Shown here piece by piece: positions 41,317-48,903 of a DNA stretch of 64,000 nt. This DNA comes from Bradyrhizobium barranii subsp. apii (lineage in GTDB: Bacteria; Pseudomonadota; Alphaproteobacteria; Rhizobiales; Xanthobacteraceae): the NCBI RefSeq assembly GCF_011516635.5, contig NZ_CP096255.1:8319501-8383500 (forward strand), in the 5' to 3' direction. Both the position numbers and the translations under genes were made by a program. Numbering within the stretch: position 1 is the first letter of the stretch; each line of letters begins with the position of its first letter. The notes below the pieces were generated by a model. The model was not told the DNA's origin. It did not search any database and saw only the letters and a list, made by a program, of their open reading frames with translations.

Positions 41317-41970
41317 ATGGCCTCCCCTTTCCCCGAACGCCGCTTGGCGCGGCTGCGCCAGATCTGGCGACAGCCGTTCGCGCTCGGCTTGATGGGGATC
41401 GTGCTGTGCGGCTGCTCCTTCGACCTCGGCTCCATGATGCCCGAGAAGGAGAAGCCGCAGGAGGCGCCCAAGGCGGCTGCGACGGCCGCCGACAGCGCGG
41501 TCAGCGCCGGCAATGTCAGCGAGGCCCAGGCTCACACCGCAAAAGGCCAGACCCTGGCAAAGGCGGGGGAGACGGCTGGCGCGCTGGACGAGTTCAACCG
41601 GGCCGTCGCACTCGATCCCTACAACGCACAGGCACTTTATGGTCGCGCCCTGATCTATCAGGGCAACAACGAGCATAATTTCGCCATCGCCGATTTCAGC
41701 GCCGCCAACGGGCTCAATCCGCAAAAGGTCGAGCCGTTGCTCGGCCGCGCCATCAGCTATCTCGCCCTCGGCAAGGTCAAGGAAGCGGCGGCCGATCTCG
41801 ATGAGGCCTCCGAGGTCGATCCGCACAACGCGCAGGTGTGGACCACGCGCGGACAGGCCTATGAGCGGCTGGGTGACAAGGCCAAGGCGGCCACATCCTA
41901 CAACAAGGCGGTCGCGCTACGTCCACGCGACGATACCGCCCGCAGCGGTCTCGCCCGCGTCGGCGGCTGA
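41317..41970 (+). CDS. TPR-repeat putative lipoprotein
   Basis: A 217-residue exported protein. An N-terminal hydrophobic stretch (PFALGLMGIVLCGCSFDLG) contains a lipobox-like LCGC with Cys33, so it is probably a lipoprotein, although Cys at -2 is unusual. After an Ala/Pro/Lys linker come about four tetratricopeptide units (AGETAGALDEFNRAVALDPY, AIADFSAANGLNP, KEAAADLDEASEVDPHN, DKAKAATSYNKAVALRP). It probably acts as an adaptor in the envelope; the partner is unknown. A dispersed repeat separates it from the convergent next gene. Confidence 0.85.
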   Translation: MASPFPERRLARLRQIWRQPFALGLMGIVLCGCSFDLGSMMPEKEKPQEAPKAAATAADSAVSAGNVSEAQAHTAKGQTLAKAGETAGALDEFNRAVALDPYNAQALYGRALIYQGNNEHNFAIADFSAANGLNPQKVEPLLGRAISYLALGKVKEAAADLDEASEVDPHNAQVWTTRGQAYERLGDKAKAATSYNKAVALRPRDDTARSGLARVGG

Positions 41971-41978
41971 CAGCGCGG

Positions 41979-42047
41979 CTAGAGCTGCTCGTTTTGACGC
42001 GTTTTCTTCACGCGAAGCGGTGTCCACGTCGCTCGAAGACGCTCTCA
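41979..42047. repeat. dispersed intergenic repeat, copy 3
   Basis: Shortest of three copies. It begins CTAGAGC (41979-41985), lacks the leading hairpin, and has the core TTTTGACGCGTTTTCTTCAC, GCGAAGCGGTGTCC and GCTCGAAGACGCTCT. It fills the gap between two convergent genes. Confidence 0.75.
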
Positions 42048-42056
42048 GCCACCGCC

Positions 42057-43016
42057 TTAATCGGGGGTGGCGCTCTTCGGCAGGACGGAGTGGAACATCG
42101 ACTTCATGCCCGACAGCATCTCGTCGGCGACATTGGTCTTCTTCGGCCGCGGCATGGTCGCGCCGGCATCGGCACGCAGGTCGAGTGGCGGCGCGATCAC
42201 CGGCACCGGAATGTCGGCCGGCGGCGTCATCCGGTTCGGATCGTCGTTGCCGATCGAGGCGGTGTAGGGCGGATTGACCGGCGACGCGCCGCCATTGCCA
42301 TAGGCTTCGGACGAAGGCGTCGACACCGTGATCGGCGGCGGCAGCGGACGGAGCGCGGACGGCTCAGCAGGAATGACGCGCGGGGCTTCCGGGGTGCGGG
42401 AGGCTTCCCGAACCGCAGGCTCCGGCGATCTCTCGACCGACTTGGTTTCAGCCGGCCGGGCTTCGGAAGGCTTGCTCTCGGAAGACTTGGTTTCGGAAGA
42501 TCTGGCCTCGGCGGCCTTGCCCTCAGGCGACTTGCGCAGGCGCTCGATCGCGGCGCGCGCGAGATCGTTGGCGTCGGGCGTCGCAGCCGGGGACGCCGGT
42601 GCCGAATTGGCCTCGACCACCGGGGTGGTGGCGGGAGCCGTGACAGCCGGAGCGGACTTGGCGGCCGCCTTCTCACGCGCCGGGTTGCGGCCGCGCGGGC
42701 CGGCCTCGGCGGGAGCAACGTCCGCGGCCTTGGTCTCGGCCGGGTGTTCGCCGGATTTGTCGGCCGGCTTCTCGGCCGCCGCCTTGTCGGTCACGCTCTT
42801 CTCGGAGACGCCTTTGGCCTTGACGCCGGGCGCCGGGAGGTTGGCCACATCGGAGGGCTTGCCGCTCTTGCCGGCATCGGCAGGCGCTACCACGGCCGCG
42901 GGGGCATCGGCCGCCGGCTTGGCGTTGATGTAGTGGTTAACGATGTACGCCCCGATGATCGTCGCGAGCACCGAGGGGAGAATATCCATCGAGATTTTAG
43001 CGAGGTATTTCAGCAT
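42057..43016 (-). CDS. membrane-anchored Pro/Ala-rich protein, unknown
   Basis: A 319-residue protein with one N-terminal membrane segment (ILPSVLATIIGAYIVNHYI, about 12-30). The rest is low-complexity, rich in Ala, Pro, Lys, Glu and Ser, with short degenerate repeats such as EARSSETKSSESKPSEARPAE at about 180-200, so the part outside the membrane is probably disordered. A slightly more ordered tail (ADEMLSGMKSMFHSVLP) may be a small helix. No family is recognised. It could be an envelope spacer or scaffold protein. Confidence 0.78.
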   Translation of the reverse strand: MLKYLAKISMDILPSVLATIIGAYIVNHYINAKPAADAPAAVVAPADAGKSGKPSDVANLPAPGVKAKGVSEKSVTDKAAAEKPADKSGEHPAETKAADVAPAEAGPRGRNPAREKAAAKSAPAVTAPATTPVVEANSAPASPAATPDANDLARAAIERLRKSPEGKAAEARSSETKSSESKPSEARPAETKSVERSPEPAVREASRTPEAPRVIPAEPSALRPLPPPITVSTPSSEAYGNGGASPVNPPYTASIGNDDPNRMTPPADIPVPVIAPPLDLRADAGATMPRPKKTNVADEMLSGMKSMFHSVLPKSATPD

Positions 43017-43109
43017 TTCTCGGCCACTCCCCGCGCGATCAGATGCGGGAACTTTGGGGCATTGTAAGGGATCAACTGCGACGGATCGATGGCAAAGGGT
43101 TCGCCCGCC

Positions 43110-43394
43110 TTACGGCTTCAGCTCGATCTCAAGGAACACGATCTCGGTTGAGGTTTCGTTAAGTACGTCGTGTTGGACGCCGGCCTTGCGAAAGTAAGAT
43201 TTTCCGGCCGCGAGCTGCGCCTTGGAACGCTCGCCGCCGGGCGCCACGATGGTCATCTCGCCGGCGACGACGGGAACAATGACATAGTCCATGCCGTGGG
43301 TGTGATGCCCGGTCGCGCTGCCCGGGGCGAGCCGCCACTCGGTCACCCGGACCTGCTCGTTGTCGATCTGAACCTCGGATTTGGCGGCAAGCAT
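43110..43394 (-). CDS. small cupin-domain protein
   Basis: A 94-residue single-domain cupin. The metal-binding cupin motif 1 is seen as GSATGHHTHGMDYVIVPVVAGE (cited in part: HHTHGMDYVIV), with His residues in the expected spacing, and motif 2 as FRKAGVQHDVLN. Substrate unknown; such proteins can be sensors, isomerases or dioxygenase-like. AGAAGG lies 8 nt before ATG 43394. It starts 13 nt after the antiporter stop on the same strand and is probably cotranscribed. Confidence 0.85.
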   Translation of the reverse strand: MLAAKSEVQIDNEQVRVTEWRLAPGSATGHHTHGMDYVIVPVVAGEMTIVAPGGERSKAQLAAGKSYFRKAGVQHDVLNETSTEIVFLEIELKP

Positions 43395-43407
43395 CGGGCA
43401 TTTCCTT

Positions 43408-44505
43408 CTACGGCACGAAAACCATGAACACGTAGACGGCAAATACCACCATATGGACCAGCCCGAACAGGACATTGGTCCTGCCGGTGCCGAAGGTCAG
43501 CATGCTCAACAAGAATGTCAGGAACAGGAGTGCGGTGCTCGCCGGGTTCAGGCCCAGCACGAGCGGCTGGTCGAGCAGGTAGGTGGCGATCCCGACCGCC
43601 GGAATGGTCAGGCCGATGGTTGCGAGCGAGGACCCGAGCGCCAGGTTGATGCTCTTCTGGAGGTCGTTCTTGCGCGCCGCCGCAATCGCCGAGACACCCT
43701 CCGGCATCAGGATCAGGAGGGCGACGAGGAGGCCCGCGAACGCCGGCGGGGCGCCGATCTGAACGGCGACCGCGTCCACCACCAGCGAGAACTTCTTGGC
43801 GAGGAGGACGACCGCCAGCAGCGAGATCAGCAGCAGCACGATGCTGAGCACCAGCATTCTGCCCGACAAATGCGCCTCGCCGCCCTCGCCGTCCGCCCTC
43901 TCGTGGACGAAGTAGTCCTTGTGCAGGACGGTCTGGGTGTAGAGGAACACGCCGTAGAGCACGATCGTTGCGAGATCGACGAAGCCGAGCTGGAGCGTCG
44001 AATAGATCGGGCCCGGCGTCGTCAGCGTGTAGTTGGGCATGATCAGGGTGATGGTTGCCATCGCAATCAGCACGCTGAGATAGACGTTGGCGCCCGAGAC
44101 CTGAAAGCCCTGCTCGCGATAGCGCATGCCGCCGATGAAGACGCAGAGGCCGACGAGGCCGTTGCAGACGATCATCACGACGGCGAACACGGTATCGCGG
44201 GCGAGCTCCGGAGCCGGCTTGTCGCCCAGCATGATCGTGGTGATCAGTGCGACCTCGATGATGGTCACCGCCAGCGTCAGCAGCAGCGTGCCGTAGGGCT
44301 CGCCGATGCGCTCCGCGATCACCTCGGAATGATGAACGGCCGCGAACACGGTGCCGAACAGGATCACCAGGAGCACGATCGCGAACAGGGCTCCGCCCGC
44401 CGTTAGCGTAAAGCTGTAGCCGGTCGCGGTCACGATCAGGAACAGCAGCACCGCCAGAGCGGGGAAGATCCAGGACGACCGCGGCATCGGTCCGTGTGCG
44501 CTCAT
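43408..44505 (-). CDS. calcium/cation:proton antiporter (CaCA/ChaA type)
   Basis: Inner-membrane antiporter of 365 residues with about eleven helices. The two alpha-repeats of the CaCA superfamily are visible: HHSEVIAERIGEPYGTLLLT with Glu residues of the ion site, and LLVALLILMPEGVSAIAAARK followed by INLALGSSLATIGLTIP (blocks cited separately). The arrangement fits ChaA/CAX-type proteins that export calcium, sodium or potassium against protons. The ion is not determined. It heads a two-gene unit with the cupin gene. Confidence 0.9.
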   Translation of the reverse strand: MSAHGPMPRSSWIFPALAVLLFLIVTATGYSFTLTAGGALFAIVLLVILFGTVFAAVHHSEVIAERIGEPYGTLLLTLAVTIIEVALITTIMLGDKPAPELARDTVFAVVMIVCNGLVGLCVFIGGMRYREQGFQVSGANVYLSVLIAMATITLIMPNYTLTTPGPIYSTLQLGFVDLATIVLYGVFLYTQTVLHKDYFVHERADGEGGEAHLSGRMLVLSIVLLLISLLAVVLLAKKFSLVVDAVAVQIGAPPAFAGLLVALLILMPEGVSAIAAARKNDLQKSINLALGSSLATIGLTIPAVGIATYLLDQPLVLGLNPASTALLFLTFLLSMLTFGTGRTNVLFGLVHMVVFAVYVFMVFVP

Positions 44506-44565
44506 GCGGGCGATTCCTTCAAATGGGAGACCGATTATGCGCGAGAAGATCGCATCCGTCAGCCC

Positions 44566-45366
44566 TCAGGACCCATTGATGAAGTTTCGTGCGATCTCGA
44601 TGGCGCCAAAGCTGCCGAGATCGTCGTGCCCGCCGCCGGGAATGCGGACGAACTGCTTCGGCTCGCGGGCCAGCGCAAACAATTTCTCGCCGAATGCGAT
44701 CGGGATGGTCTGGTCCTGCGCGCCATGCATGATCAGGAGCGGAGCCGTGACGCGTGCGATGCGCTCATCCGAGTGGAAGGGGTCGCGGATCAGGAGGCGA
44801 ACCGGAGCGAACCAGAAATGCGCGGCGGCGACGTCGGCGATCGACGAATAGGGCGCCTCGAGGATCAGCTTCCCGACCGGATGTTCGGAGGCGACGGCGA
44901 CCGCAACGCCAGTCCCGAGCGAGAAGCCCCAGGCGACGAGGCGCCGGGCGTCATAGCGCGCCACCGCGAACGCGTACGCGGCCGCGCCATCGCGCAGCAG
45001 GCCATCTTCGCCCGGCGCGCCGCTGGAGCCCGAATAGCCGCGATAGGACAGCGCGACGAGACCGGTGCCGTCAGCCGTGATCGCCTTGAAGTGGCCGGCA
45101 AGGCCGGCCAGAGAATCGGCGTTGCCGTGGAAGAACAGCACCACGGCACGGCCAGGCTTTGGCGGCACGTGCCAGACGATGACCTTCTCGCCGTCAGACG
45201 TCGTCAGGACATGCTCTTCGGCGTCTGGAAGTCCCGCGGCGGCAGGCGCCGTGCGCTCGGCCGTCGGAATCGGAAACAGCATGGCGCGCTGTTTGGCAAA
45301 CAACAGGACGAGACCGGCGAGGTAGCCGGCCGCGAGGATGGTGGCGGTCCATTTCAGTAATGTCAT
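44566..45366 (-). CDS. alpha/beta hydrolase (ABHD13/BEM46-like)
   Basis: A 266-residue protein with an N-terminal membrane anchor (about 8-24). The hydrolase core has the oxyanion-hole phrase VVLFFHGNADSLAG, the nucleophile elbow GFSLGTG (Ser149), an acid in HGAQDQTIPI and a catalytic His in GGGHDDLG. All three catalytic residues are present. The closest known group by look is ABHD13/BEM46-type membrane-anchored hydrolases, whose substrates are poorly known. It starts 21 nt downstream of the small gene at 45388-45558. Confidence 0.87.
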   Translation of the reverse strand: MTLLKWTATILAAGYLAGLVLLFAKQRAMLFPIPTAERTAPAAAGLPDAEEHVLTTSDGEKVIVWHVPPKPGRAVVLFFHGNADSLAGLAGHFKAITADGTGLVALSYRGYSGSSGAPGEDGLLRDGAAAYAFAVARYDARRLVAWGFSLGTGVAVAVASEHPVGKLILEAPYSSIADVAAAHFWFAPVRLLIRDPFHSDERIARVTAPLLIMHGAQDQTIPIAFGEKLFALAREPKQFVRIPGGGHDDLGSFGAIEIARNFINGS

Positions 45367-45387
45367 CGCGGCCCGCCATTCCGGAGT

Positions 45388-45558
45388 TCAGGATTTGCGG
45401 CGGCTCGTGAGCAGTTTGAGGACGTCCGGCCGGATGCTCAAGGGAATCTCGCGGCAGCCGCACGCCGCCGCATGGGCGGCGTGCCATGCGACACGCTGCT
45501 CGCGTGTCGCCGTCGGTGGCATGCGATGGGACCGGTGCCACTCCTTGTTCAGGGCCAC
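45388..45558 (-). CDS. 56-residue His/Cys-containing small protein
   Basis: A short gene with a GTG start, easily overlooked. The product begins ALNKEWHRSHRMPPTATREQ and continues with WHAAHAAACGCREIPLSIRP. The pattern WH-x2-H near the start and WHxxHxxxCxC later suggests a metal-binding fold; such small Bradyrhizobium proteins have no assigned function that I know. It starts 20 nt after the pntB stop on the same strand and may be cotranscribed with pnt. No strong ribosome site is seen before GTG 45558. Confidence 0.7.
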   Translation of the reverse strand: MALNKEWHRSHRMPPTATREQRVAWHAAHAAACGCREIPLSIRPDVLKLLTSRRKS

Positions 45559-45578
45559 GGTCCGCTCGCCTACCCGCC

Positions 45579-46976
45579 CTACATCGCCTTGACGATGTTC
45601 TCGGTGACCTTCTTGGCGTCACCGAGCAGCATCATGGTGTTGTCGCGATAGAACAGCGGATTGTCGATACCGGCATAGCCCGAGGCGAGCGAGCGCTTGA
45701 TGAACATCACGGTGCCGGCCTTCCAGACCTGGAGCACGGGCATGCCGTAGATCGGCGAGGTCTTGTCCTCTTCGGCCGCCGGATTGGTGACGTCGTTGGC
45801 GCCGATCACGAAGGCGATGTCGGCCTGCGCGAATTCGGAGTTGATGTCCTCGAGCTCGAACACCTCGTCGTAGGGGACGTTGGCTTCGGCGAGCAGCACG
45901 TTCATGTGCCCGGGCATGCGGCCCGCGACCGGATGAATGGCGTACTTCACCTCGACGCCTTCCTTCTTCAGGATGTCGCCCATTTCGCGCAGCGCGTGCT
46001 GGGCCTGCGCCACCGCCATGCCGTAGCCGGGCACGATGATGACCTTCTGCGCGTTCTTCATGATGAAGGCGGCGTCGTCGGCCGAGCCGAGCTTGGCGGG
46101 CTTCTGCTCGCCGCCGCCAGCGCCGGCCGCCGCGGTCTCGCCGCCGAAGCCGCCGAGGATGACCGAGATGAAGGACCGGTTCATCGCGTGGCACATGATG
46201 TAGGACAGGATCGCACCGGACGAGCCGACCAGCGCGCCGGTGATGATCAGCGCGGAATTGCCCAGCGTGAAGCCGATGCCAGCCGCGGCCCAGCCGGAAT
46301 AGGAGTTCAGCATCGAGATCACGACCGGCATGTCGGCGCCGCCGATCGGGATGATCATGAGCACGCCGAGCGCCAGCGCGATGATGACGATCAGCCAGAA
46401 GTCCAGCGCGCTGCCCGACATCACCAGCCCGACGATGAAGACGACGAGCAGAACTGCAAGCACGATATTGATGACGTGGCGGAACGGCAGGATGATCGGC
46501 GCGCCGCTCATGCGCGCGGACAGCTTCAGGAACGCGATCACCGAGCCGGTGAAGGTCAGCGCGCCGATGGCGACGCCGAGCGACATCTCGACCAGGCTCT
46601 GCGGATGGATGTTGCCGGGGGTGCCGATGTCGAAGGCTTCCGGCGCGTAGAACGCGCCGGCGGCGACCAGCACCGCGGCCATGCCGACCAGCGAGTGGAA
46701 GGCGGCGACCAGTTCGGGCATCGAGGTCATCGGCACGCGGCGGGCAATCACCGCACCGATCGCGGCACCGATGGCGATGCCGACGATGACGAGCACCCAG
46801 GCGAGGCCGTCTGCCGGCGGATGGTTGGCGAGCGTGGTGGCGACCGCGATCGCCATGCCGATCATGCCGAACAGATTGCCCTGGCGCGACGAAGCCGGGC
46901 TCGACAGCCCGCGTAGCGACAGGATGAACAGCACTCCCGCCACGAGATACAAAAATGCAGAGAGGTTGGCGCTCAT
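45579..46976 (-). CDS. pntB: NAD(P) transhydrogenase subunit beta PntB
   Basis: Membrane plus NADP(H)-binding subunit of the proton-translocating transhydrogenase, which makes NADPH from NADH using the proton gradient. The 465-residue protein has about eight N-terminal helices (dII) and a C-terminal dIII Rossmann domain with IIVPGYGMAVAQAQHALREM, HPVAGRMPGHMNVLLAEA and VIGANDVTNPAAEEDKTSPI. All the expected blocks are present. It is the last transhydrogenase gene in the order pntAA-pntAB-pntB. Confidence 0.96.
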   Translation of the reverse strand: MSANLSAFLYLVAGVLFILSLRGLSSPASSRQGNLFGMIGMAIAVATTLANHPPADGLAWVLVIVGIAIGAAIGAVIARRVPMTSMPELVAAFHSLVGMAAVLVAAGAFYAPEAFDIGTPGNIHPQSLVEMSLGVAIGALTFTGSVIAFLKLSARMSGAPIILPFRHVINIVLAVLLVVFIVGLVMSGSALDFWLIVIIALALGVLMIIPIGGADMPVVISMLNSYSGWAAAGIGFTLGNSALIITGALVGSSGAILSYIMCHAMNRSFISVILGGFGGETAAAGAGGGEQKPAKLGSADDAAFIMKNAQKVIIVPGYGMAVAQAQHALREMGDILKKEGVEVKYAIHPVAGRMPGHMNVLLAEANVPYDEVFELEDINSEFAQADIAFVIGANDVTNPAAEEDKTSPIYGMPVLQVWKAGTVMFIKRSLASGYAGIDNPLFYRDNTMMLLGDAKKVTENIVKAM

Positions 46977-47015
46977 CTCAGGTCCCCATTGATCCCATCA
47001 GCCCGAGGTGGCCGC

Positions 47016-47333
47016 TTACTTCGACTTCTTCTTGTACATCGCCAGCATGCGCTGGGTGACAAGGAAGCCGCCGAAGATGTTGATGCAGGCGAGGATCAGC
47101 GCGACGAAGCCGAAGGCGCGTGCCCAGCCCGAGCCGCTCGAGACATTGGCGACGCCGCCGGCGAGCAGCGCGCCGACCACGATCACCGAGGAGATCGCGT
47201 TGGTCACGCTCATCAGCGGCGTGTGCAGCGCCGGCGTCACCGACCACACCACGAAATAACCGACGAAGACGGCGAGGACGAAGATCGACAGCCGGAAGAT
47301 GAAGGGGTCGACGACCTGTGCTGCATGCTCCAT
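47016..47333 (-). CDS. pntAB: NAD(P) transhydrogenase subunit alpha part 2
   Basis: Small membrane subunit (dII part) of the transhydrogenase, separate here as in other alphaproteobacteria. The 105-residue protein has about three helices: FIFRLSIFVLAVFVGYFVVW, then PLMSVTNAISSVIVVGALL and ARAFGFVALILACINIFGGF. ATG 47333 was chosen because it lies 11 nt after the pntAA stop and begins the family alignment (MEHAAQVVDPF). Confidence 0.95.
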   Translation of the reverse strand: MEHAAQVVDPFIFRLSIFVLAVFVGYFVVWSVTPALHTPLMSVTNAISSVIVVGALLAGGVANVSSGSGWARAFGFVALILACINIFGGFLVTQRMLAMYKKKSK

Positions 47334-47344
47334 GGCGGCTCTCC

Positions 47345-48472
47345 TTAAACCTTCGGCTGGAAGTTCGGGTGGATCACGACGCCGTCCTTGGTCAGCGCAG
47401 TCGCCTTCACGAGTTCGTCGTCCCAATTCACGGCAAGGGCTTTGCTGCCCTTGTCGATCATGGTCTCGATGAAATTGAACAAATTGCGCGCGTAGAGGCT
47501 GGAGGCCGAGGCTGCGACACGACCGGCGACGTTGGTGTAGCCGACGATCTTGATGCCATCGACGTCGGCGACCTCGCCCGGCCTTGCGCCCTCGACATTG
47601 CCGCCGCGCTCGACGGCGAGATCGACCAGCACCGACCCCGGCTTCATCGACTTGACCATTTCAGCACTGATGAGCTTCGGCGCCGGCCGGCCCGGAATGA
47701 GCGCAGTGGTGATGACGATGTCCTGCTTCTTGATGTGCTCGGCGGTGAGCGCGGCCTGCTTGGCCTGGTATTCCTTGGACATTTCCTTGGCGTAGCCGCC
47801 GGCGGTCTGCGCGTTCTTGAACTCCTCGTCCTCGACGGCGAGGAACTTCGCACCGAGCGATTCCACCTGCTCTTTCGTTGCGGGCCGCACGTCGGTCGCG
47901 GTGACGATCGCGCCGAGACGGCGCGCGGTCGCGATCGCCTGCAGGCCGGCAACGCCGACGCCCATCACGAACACCTTTGCGGCGGGCACGGTGCCGGCGG
48001 CGGTCATCATCATCGGGAAGGCACGGCCGAAGGCCTCGGCCCCCTCGATCACGGCGCGGTAGCCGGCAAGGTTCGCCTGCGACGACAGCACGTCCATCAC
48101 CTGCGCACGGGTGATGCGCGGCATCAGTTCCATCGCGAAGGCGGAGACGCCGGAATCGGCGATCGTCTTCAGCGCGGCCTCGTTGCCGTAGGGGTCCATG
48201 ATGGCGATGACGAGCGCACCGCGCTTGTACTGCGCGAGCTCGGAGGCTTCGGGACGCTTCACCTTGATGATGATGTCGGCGTCCTTCAGCGCATCGGCGC
48301 TGACGGTGGCGCCCACGGCGGTGAATTCGGAATCCGGCAGCCCCGATTTGAGGCCGGCGCCCGGCTCGACGGCGATCTCGGCGCCCAACGCCTTGAACTT
48401 CTTCACCGTATCAGGCGAAGCGGCAACACGCGGCTCCGACGGATCGATTTCCTTGGCAACGGCGATCTTCAT
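47345..48472 (-). CDS. pntAA: NAD(P) transhydrogenase subunit alpha part 1
   Basis: Soluble NAD(H)-binding subunit (dI) of the transhydrogenase. The 375-residue protein has the opening KIAVAKEIDPSEPRVAASPD, the NAD-binding phrase KVFVMGVGVAGLQAIATARR and TTALIPGRPAPKLIS. The RQDN-type active-site loop region is found at YRAVIEGAEAFGRAFPMMMT (with SSQANLAGY before it). First gene of the operon; the oxidase subunit IV gene lies 138 bp upstream on the same strand. Confidence 0.95.
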   Translation of the reverse strand: MKIAVAKEIDPSEPRVAASPDTVKKFKALGAEIAVEPGAGLKSGLPDSEFTAVGATVSADALKDADIIIKVKRPEASELAQYKRGALVIAIMDPYGNEAALKTIADSGVSAFAMELMPRITRAQVMDVLSSQANLAGYRAVIEGAEAFGRAFPMMMTAAGTVPAAKVFVMGVGVAGLQAIATARRLGAIVTATDVRPATKEQVESLGAKFLAVEDEEFKNAQTAGGYAKEMSKEYQAKQAALTAEHIKKQDIVITTALIPGRPAPKLISAEMVKSMKPGSVLVDLAVERGGNVEGARPGEVADVDGIKIVGYTNVAGRVAASASSLYARNLFNFIETMIDKGSKALAVNWDDELVKATALTKDGVVIHPNFQPKV

Positions 48473-48610
48473 AGGCCCTCCGGCGACGCGGGACAGCGCG
48501 CGCGCAAACTTAAGCGTTACTCCCGCAGCGTTCGATACCGGTTTTGGGACCGGCTTGGATGCAAATTTTGTAGGCGGCAGCTGCTGCTGGCGTGTGCAGC
48601 TGCCGATAGG

Positions 48611-48763
48611 TCAGGTCAGGAAGATCGCCATCAGGATTACGATGAGCGCGACCGAGGCCGTGCCGTACTTCACCAGCTTGATGAAGCCCTCATAGGTCTG
48701 CTCGTGGGCAACGTAGTCGTTGCCGTCGGCGGTGGTGTACGCCACTTCGCTATGGTCAGCCAT
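48611..48763 (-). CDS. aa3-type cytochrome c oxidase subunit IV
   Basis: Short gene of 50 codons for the small single-helix subunit of bacterial aa3 oxidase. The product opens ADHSEVAYTTADGNDYVAHE, then QTYEGFIKLVKYGTASVAL and a hydrophobic C-terminal helix (IVILMAIFLT). Its small size and the pattern of a polar N terminus with YxGF before the helix are diagnostic for the family. GGGGA lies 7 nt before ATG 48763. Its position upstream of pntAA is a common alphaproteobacterial arrangement. Confidence 0.9.
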   Translation of the reverse strand: MADHSEVAYTTADGNDYVAHEQTYEGFIKLVKYGTASVALIVILMAIFLT

Positions 48764-48903
48764 GTATTGTCCCCAGTCGAAAGTCGAATTCTTGGGCTGG
48801 GATACCGCAAACCTTCGGGCAGGGCAACGGCACCGATGGCCGGTTTTCGGGCAAATCAGGTAATTTGGAATTCCGATTGCCGGGAATCCGGCTGTCGCGC
48901 TGC

